From: Thuidium tamariscinum
Taxonomy: Eukaryota > Streptophyta > Bryopsida > Hypnales > Thuidiaceae
Direction of reading: 5' to 3'
DNA length: 64,000 nt
Assembly (NCBI GenBank): GCA_947034885.2
Contig: OX344757.2
Coordinates: 20,330,001-20,394,000 of the forward strand
Shown: in pieces, positions 57,561 through 64,000 of the stretch
Position numbering within the stretch: the first letter of the stretch is position 1
How the letters are laid out: each line of letters starts with the position of its first letter
Position numbers and translations under genes: made by a program
The notes under the pieces: generated by a model
Told to the model about the DNA's origin: nothing
What the model saw: only the letters and a program-made list of their open reading frames with translations
The model's database searches: none

Positions 57561-58959
57561 CATTACTGCCGCCGTGCCTGAGCGGACATGTCGTCTGTCG
57601 TGAAGGCAAGTTTATCCACGGACTGCACGGCAACCGCCAGAAACGACGTGGCAGGCAGTGGCGCCAGATATTTCACGGAGGCCCTCTGGCGGACGGGCAC
57701 GTGGCCTTCCAAAATGGGCGGGAAATTCAGTCCCCGTCGTGCTGTGGGACGGTCAGGCAAGCAGGGACTCAGACATAGCTTAGCTAAGGCTGAAGCCAAA
57801 TGGTTAGGGTTTAAGCAACGCGAAGGCCTTAGGGTTTCAATCAATTCTCGCTCATCTTCCAAACAATTTCACACGCATTCTTCATTTTGATCCAAGTTAG
57901 TAGAGCTACATATCTCCCCGTCAATTCGAAATTCCTAGCACAGTTCGAAGTCGAGTTTCTGCACCACATTGCTGTTCTCTGCTTCCTGCGGTTTCTTTGC
58001 AAAACCATTTTAGCGGTTTGAGGAACGAAACACTCGCGACGTCGTGAAGTAGTTTCTTTGAGGTAAGCATCGATCCCGTAATTTTCTTTGGACTCACTGT
58101 GTAGAACGTCTTTCGCTTGATTAATTGACAGCGAGAGAGTCCCGTCCATTGTCCATTTTCTCGTCCATCGCTGCTCTTTATTGCTGTGGGAGAGAGCTGT
58201 GCAGAGCCTTGTGTTCCATTCTTACAGTATCTTCCAAAGAACGCATATATTTGTGATCGAACGTAGTGTAGCCACAAATCTCCTCCCGTCACTTCCAATC
58301 CATTTCTCTGTCCTATGCAGACGCTCTATACGACATTGACCACTACATTCTGAATGTGCATTGTAGTGTTTTTACGGACTGAAGAACGAAACACTCGTAC
58401 GTTGGTGTCGGCGTCGGCTTGAAGTATTTCCTTTCTGGTATGCATCGCTACTGAATTTCCGGATACTGGGATTATGGTTTTATGAGTCACTCCGGAGGAC
58501 GTCTTGAGATTGATTTGCAGTCTGTTCAATTGATGCTATGAACGAGAGCTTTGGTGTGTTTTGAGTTTCTATGAGAGCTAATTGGTAGCTGTAGATCGTC
58601 CTCTGACGCTGGTGTTTCAGACGGATCTGTTTTACATGTTTTGATCGTAAAGTGTTTCGGAGTAGAAAGCGTTTCTTTAAGCTTCGTGTGGACGGGAGTT
58701 AAATGGGAGCTGCCTCCTTGAAGCGCATTGGCGTGACATTCTGAAAGTCTGTCTCCGTCTGATTGGGTGCTGCTTCATTTGATTGATATTGGGGTGACTC
58801 TGTTTTCAGAAGTGTCCATTGAATCTTACTGCTGATTTTTATGAGGGTTTTGCTGCACGAAGTTTTTAGATGTGAAAGTTTTAAGCATTTCGCTCGTTTT
58901 ATTCCAGGTTGTCAGCTCCATTCTACAACCCGTATTCTCATCAACCTTTCCTTTTTACG
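57561..58959 (+). promoter_or_regulatory. Probable promoter and 5' leader (with introns) of the PITH gene
   Basis: GC-richer than the flanking repeats. TTAGGGTTT motifs occur near 57806 and 57830. Two donor-like sites, TTTGAG|GTAAGC (58063) and CTG|GTATGC (58437), end two similar segments, and TTTTATTCCAG near 58909 would be the acceptor just upstream of the start codon. The open frame 57588-57890 is not recognisable as a protein. Confidence 0.45.
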
Positions 58960-60842
58960 ATGGCATCCTGCCTTCACCAGCACGATTGTGAGGAACACGA
59001 GTGTGCGGGAGATTGGTCTCTGTACCAAAACATCGATATTCCAGGGGTAAGTCGTGCTCATTATTTATTTGTCTAGTTAGTCATGATAACTAACGGAGTG
59101 TCGGTAATAGTTGAATCTGTTTAAAGTGTGGAGTAACCATTTGGTGTTAAGGATGTTACGTATGCTGATTACCTTGCTCGATATCACAGTCACCCATGTA
59201 CATGTTGCCGTACGGCGACTGTGATATCGAGTGGAGAGCTTCTGTGGCATGCCTTTGTTGTGGATTGTGATGTCCTACCTGTAGTTTCGGAAGTAAGAAC
59301 CGGTTGCAAGACTGTTTGGGGATGAAATCAGATACTGTGTTCTGCATTGAATCAGGTAACGGCTTTGAACGAAGCGGTCGAGGGGAGTGCGAAAAGCATA
59401 TTCAAACCTTGGGAACAGCGCTTGGATCTATCAGCTGTGTTGGCTAGCAACGATGACGATGCTGAGCTCATCGTTCTTATACCGTAAGACGAAAACGCCG
59501 TATTCAGGTGCCATGAGTTTGAGTATCAGTATTGTATTGGAATGTGCATTTGTCATTTTCATTTTTTCATTTTTTTCATTTTGCACGTTTCAGGTTCACT
59601 ACGGACGTAAAAATCAAGAGCATTTCTATTATAGGGGGTGTTGACGGCTCCAGCCCCTCGAAAATGCGAGCGTAAGTTTTAGACTCTCTGACCTATGAGC
59701 TGCTTTAATTAATCAAACTGTGTGCGGACTTCTGACTGCATCTTGAATTGTGAGTACAGTTTAGTTTCATCTATTCCATTGTACTAGATCCTCCTTTCAG
59801 TAGGACATCTAATGTACGCACAATTTCTCCTCTGAACTTTTGAGTGTTTGCAGTTTTCTGAACAGGGATGACATTGATTTCTCACAAGCAAATGATCTGA
59901 CACCAATTCAAGAGTGGGAGCTAGCTGAAAATATCAGGGGAGAGCTCGAGTATCCAACCAAGTAAGACATTTATCTAGTTCCCACCCGCTTAAGTTTTGT
60001 CTACGAGTTGGGGTTATCCGTGCAACTTTTGAATCGTTATTTTAAAGATCTCACACTAAAATAATTGATTTCTCCATTGCTAGACTTATTTGCTGTGGAT
60101 ACCAGTTTCTCGATTTTCTATATTGCTCGTCTAGATTTACCGAGATTATCTTTACGCACGTCTAAATGTCAGGTCTCCAAGTTTATATATCGCAATTTGA
60201 GTAGGTGGTATTGGTCCAACGCATTCAATGAACGCTTCCTAATTTGTTCTGTAAATGAGGTAGGTATGCCAAGTTTCAGGGAGTTGCTAGCATTACTCTG
60301 CACTTTCCACAGAACTTTGGTGCCGACGCTACACGTGTGCACTACATTGGATTCCGCGGAGAAGCTACACAAGTGAGTGCTTCGTGGCCTTGAATGGTAA
60401 ATTATGATTGTGAATTGTCACTGGCTGCTTAAAATGTCAAGCTCATGAATTGAATTTTATTCTTATAAGGAAGTAATGATATTAGTTTCACCTATGGGAA
60501 TATTATAGGCTGTAAGAATGATGTTTCTACCTTTTTTGACGGTATACGACGAGTACTTCAGTAAATGAGGCTTCTAAGCGTTTATAATTGGTTCCGCTGC
60601 TAAATTGGTCATTTCTAGCACAGTTCAGCAAATTAATTGCTGTGCTTTTGTGCTAAGTTTGTTCTGACGATGGGTGGTTTTAATTTGTTTATGTGGTCCA
60701 GATGAAACGGGATGCTGTTGCAAATACAGTCTACGAAGCTGTTCCAAATCCGTCTGAGTTCAAGTACTCGAACATACCCCCTTGTCTTGGTGATTCATTG
60801 GAACGAAAAGTACAATTTTTGTCTTCTGATAGTCTTTTGTAG
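58960..60842 (+). CDS. PITHD1: PITH domain-containing protein (PITHD1-like), six exons
   Basis: Exons 58960-59046, 59356-59483, 59594-59671, 59854-59961, 60264-60372 and 60702-60842 join in phase (GT-AG) to 216 residues. A Cys/His-rich N-terminus (MASCLHQHDCEEHEC) leads to the PITH domain: DWSLYQNIDIPGVTALNE, SAKSIFKPWEQRLD, LIVLIPFTTDVKIKSISIIG, DGSSPSKMRAFLNRDDIDF, IRGELEYPTKYAKFQGV, SITLHFPQNFGADATRVHYIGFRGEATQ, then KRDAVANTVYEAVPNPSE. The domain was named for its presence in TXNL1, which docks it on the proteasome; standalone plant proteins are cytosolic or nuclear with poorly defined roles. The last 25 residues after NPSE diverge from the family. The start is the first ATG before the conserved part; good overall agreement with family length. 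Confidence 0.92.
59177..59231. repeat. Perfect 15-bp inverted repeat in intron 1 of the PITH gene
   Basis: CTCGATATCACAGTC (59177-59191) and GACTGTGATATCGAG (59217-59231), with a 25-nt loop that itself holds two palindromes, CATGTACATG and GCCGTACGGC. It could form a hairpin in the pre-mRNA. No known element recognised. Confidence 0.6.
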
Positions 60843-61758
60843 TATTTGTGAGCTGAATCGGATCCTTCTTTGAACGCAGACTTGCCCAAGAGCCAGGGAT
60901 GCCACAAGTTCTGTAGGCTTATTGGAGCCATGATCGTAGGACCCTCTGGTGAGTACCATCCAGCGTTTGTAGACGTCCACGTTTTTCCTTGAACCGCATT
61001 ATTAACTTCATATATTTCCCCTCATTTTGAAATTCTATATCCAAACTGAGTTCAAAATTCATCACTCCTTACTTAGAAAACTGCATCTTGGTTCTAGCAT
61101 TAGTTCTTGTGGACACCTTGTATCTAAGTTTATGTGGATATGTTTTGTTGTCCAAGTTCCATTGATTGTTTAGATTGTCGCATAGCTCAAATATTACGTT
61201 GATCATCTGTGGTGCAATAATGCAGGGCCTTGAAACGCCAAGTTGAGTCTTCATCACGTCCTTGGAGAGAGTTCTTCAATCCCGGGTTGGTGTAAAAAGT
61301 TTGATTTGTAGAATTTTTGGACAGTCTTCGGTAAATTAAGTCTAATCTGCACTACTTTAGGGTTGAGCCAATCTCAACAATTTTGGCCGAGTATTTTCCT
61401 ACACCATGATTTTTAACATGTCATGAACTGGAAGATCTGAACTTGAACCCCTCAGGCGGAAATCATGTTGGTGCTTTAGAAGTAAATATCATCGCCGCCC
61501 GTTCCAACTGAGGCAAGTTCAAATGACAAGCATAGTTCAAATAGCACATGTTTGTGTGGACTTAGCACTTCTGCAAACCAGCACTGCCTGAACTTTTCAC
61601 ACTTGAATGATTACAGCCTCTCGGTTTACCCAACCGACCAAATGCACCGATTTTTGCCAAAATCGATGTTTACCTTGTAGCCTCACCACTGCTGATGCCT
61701 ACTTGTGAAGCTTAATTTTGGAAGGTTTTTTGACTACATGTATACCAAATAAACCTCG
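60843..61758. other. 3' flank of the PITH gene, no further gene recognised
   Basis: Likely 3' UTR, then intergenic. Short frames only. Confidence 0.4.
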
Positions 61759-61762
61759 TTAA

Positions 61763-62045
61763 TCCCTAAATGCCCGCAATCCCAAAATCTGGTGTTTCGA
61801 AAGCTTTGAAGTTCAGTGAAACTTAACCAAAATTGCTATTTTTGGTACTTTATATTTTTGAAACCTGTTTTTTGAAATCTTGTTTAAGCATAAAAAATCT
61901 GATTTTGAAAATGATTGATTATGATTTTTCGGTTCAAGATATTGTGGAAAGTTGTTCATTGCAATCTTGACTTTGAGGACTCTTAGAAATGAGCCTCAAT
62001 TACATTTATAAGGCAAAAGCATCCAAAGGTAATATGCAATACTAG
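61763..62045. mobile_element. Left end of a TT3-like TTAA element
   Basis: TTAA at 61759-61762 followed by TCCCTAAATGCCCGCAATCC, the TT3 tip. The matching right end is not at 62045. It may be interrupted by the next element, with TTTAGCGA(TTAA) at 63465 as its far end, but this is uncertain. Confidence 0.4.
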
Positions 62046-62049
62046 TTAA

Positions 62050-62698
62050 CCTCTAAATGCCCTAGGCTCGGTTTGAGCTTCTTGGAATTTGCTTTAAATT
62101 GAATAAAATGTCAACATTTTGATAAGTTGTATCAATATTTTAATAATTATAACCATACAAAATCAAACTAGATATATATTGGAGATTGCATAGGAAAAGA
62201 AAACACATCAATATATCTTATAGAGTGAAAGATTATAGTGTTTGACCATGAAGGTGTTAAAATTGGAAAAGTGATGTGAAGTTTTTCTATCTTTTTTTCA
62301 CAAGTCAAATGAGAAAAACTGGTGACCAAAAAAATATGAGGTTAAAGCACCTAACATGCATATCTCAAATTAATTTATGGCTTCTCAAAATCTCTTCTAC
62401 AATTTTTGTAAATGAATTTTGAATGTGATTTTTCCTCCAAGATCGAGAGTATTTGAGGTTCATTTTCAAGAGCTCTCAACACTATGGAAAGTCAAGATTG
62501 CAATGGATACCCTTGCACAAAATCTAGAATAGAAAAATCACTATCATTCATTTTTCAAATTAGATTTTTGACACTCAAACTAGACTTCAAAAAGAACTTT
62601 TGAAAAATATAAACTACTAAAAATAACAACTTGGTTAGGTTTTATTTAACTTCAAAGTTTTACAAACACCAAATTTAGGTGCCTTGGGCATTTAGAAA
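62050..62698. mobile_element. TTAA-flanked element, family TT3 (649 bp)
   Basis: TTAA at 62046-62049 and 62699-62702. Tips CCTCTAAATGCCCTAGGC and GCCTTGGGCATTTAG. Colinear with 10897-11528 throughout. No coding capacity. Confidence 0.8.
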
Positions 62699-63099
62699 TT
62701 AACGACATAATTTTGAGAAACTCTGAAATTCAAGTGCAAGTGGACTTAAAGAAGACATGTAGGGTTCTAAAGTAGACAAGTGAGGTTCCATGAAGTTGTC
62801 ACTCTTCTTGGAATGGCCAATCAACCCTATGCGATCAAAGCTTAGAATGAGTCACTTCTGGATGTTTCTATGCCAACTTTGGTGTTAGTTTAGTGTTTGT
62901 AGGAGGTGCATCTACATAGATTTTTTTTTAAAATTCGTATTATATTCATAGAAGTTCAAAAAAATATGATACTAATTTTATAGGTTTTGTAAACCATTTC
63001 CTAACAAACATACATCAATTTATTTTTGTAGCTACCTTCAAGATCTGTGAGTGTGAAACAAGTGTTGCTTTTAAGTACCTCATACCTTGGAGGAAAAAC

Positions 63100-63464
63100 C
63101 ACATTAGAAATTCATCTAAAAGAGTACATTTTGAGAAGCCATGAATTGATCAAGGTTATACATGTTATGCCCTTTAGCCTCATATTTTTTTGGTGACTAA
63201 ATTTTTTGATATGACATGTTACAAGAGGATTGAAAGACTTCAACTCACTTTTACAATTTTAACACCTTCATGATCAAATATTATAATCTTTCAATTCATA
63301 AGTGATATTATTATGTTTTTTTCCCCTAAATAGCCTCTAAAATGTCTAATTTGAATTTGAACAATTACATATAAAAAATTGTTAAGGTTCTTCAAAATGT
63401 TAGTGTTTTGTTCAATTTAAACCAAATTCCTAGAAGCTCAAAAAAGGCCTTCACCATTTAGCGA
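63100..63464. mobile_element. Inverted partial TT3 copy ending at a shared TTAA
   Basis: Reverse complement of the left half of TT3 (TTTTGAGAAGCCAT, AACACCTTCATGATCAAA, AGAAGCTCAAAAAAGGCC) ending CCATTTAGCGA then TTAA (63465-63468). Confidence 0.65.
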
Positions 63465-63468
63465 TTAA

Positions 63469-63825
63469 CCCCTAAAGTCTTGAACTACATTTTTTGGCAA
63501 CATAGCAATTTCGGGTAGCTCACTATGAACGGAGTTTTTTTGTTTTTTTGTTTAAAATTTTCACACAACATGTGTACAAGGAGTAGCTTTAAGGCCCAAC
63601 AATTTTCATAATTTTTGACTACATTGTTAAAAGTTATGACATGATATGTTGTTTCCTTTTAATGTCAGGCAGTCCAGGCAACAAAAACAACTTTTTAAAA
63701 TTTAAAAAAAATTAAAATTAAAAATTGAAATTCGTTTATTATATTTTTATCTATATGGAAAGCTTTGAATCATTCCATTTCGATATATGAGTAAAAAGTT
63801 ATGAGGAATTTTAGTTTGGGGTAGT
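63469..63825. mobile_element. TTAA family TT1 left arm
   Basis: Starts at the shared TTAA with CCCCTAAAGTCTTGAACTAC, then TTTTTTGGCAACATAGC, GGCCCAACAATTTTCATAA and AAAGTTATGAGGAATTTTAG as in 30166-30530. It ends where the sequence changes near 63825. The other arm is absent or outside the window. Confidence 0.65.
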
Positions 63826-64000
63826 TTGTGGTGGGGGTGCTATTTTGTGAGCCTTGGAGCTGAGCTTGTGAGCTTGTGAGCCTAAGAGCCTCCGATTACT
63901 AACATATTTTTTTGTAATTTTGAGATGAAGGACCTATGACCGTGGTTCAAAGGTGAGTTAAATTTCAATTAGAGCATATAAATGTATTTGGTGTTAAAAA

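Noticed and set aside
57563-57890. 100-codon frames on both strands at the PITH gene 5' end
   Set aside because: Mutually antisense in a GC-rich promoter or leader; no recognisable protein. The minus one lacks an ATG.
1-64000. LTR retrotransposon, endogenous virus copy or virus-like element
   Set aside because: No reverse transcriptase, integrase, capsid or envelope-like frame, and no long terminal direct repeat pair was seen.

Overview
This is nuclear DNA from a land plant. The window is AT-rich, has one to several intron-bearing genes per 10 kb at best, and is crowded with small non-autonomous DNA transposons. The gene content (an L-type lectin receptor kinase, a GT23-type fucosyltransferase, an LEA-2 protein, a plant CorA-like transporter), the GT-AG introns and the telo-box motifs (AAACCCTA) at gene starts all point to plants. 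A bryophyte, probably a moss, is my inference; I cannot name the genus. I recognised no tRNA, rRNA or CRISPR array, no reverse transcriptase, and no LTR or virus-derived element.

Layout. Positions 1-6 kb hold local duplications, a possible short multi-exon gene of unknown function (4112-5015) and a coding-like frame (to 5695). Positions 6-19.7 kb are a transposon graveyard. It holds a CACTA element nested in another repeat, TTAA-flanked elements (one pair sharing a single TTAA), PIF/Harbinger-like elements with 3-bp target duplications, and other inverted-repeat elements. Positions 19.7-25 kb carry two minus-strand genes: a GT23 fucosyltransferase with an in-frame 22-residue duplication, and an intronless lectin receptor kinase. 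About 0.5 kb upstream of the kinase lies a long near-perfect hairpin. A ~195-bp tandem array with a three-unit higher-order pattern fills 28.2-29.75 kb. More TTAA elements follow, including a 728-bp near-palindrome.

Positions 35.7-40.3 kb hold a seven-exon minus-strand CorA-like/2-TM-GxN transporter. Positions 46.2-49.8 kb hold an eight-exon PLP-homeostasis protein (YggS/PLPBP family), and 50.8-52.1 kb a two-exon LEA-2 gene whose intron appears to be GC-AG. Positions 52-57.5 kb are repeats. Positions 57.6-60.8 kb hold a PITH-domain protein gene with a duplicated leader segment, and the window ends in more TTAA elements.

The genes have unrelated housekeeping, signalling and stress roles and form no operon or evident cluster. 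The most distinctive feature is the abundance of TTAA-bounded elements, which suggests past activity of a piggyBac-like transposase in this lineage.
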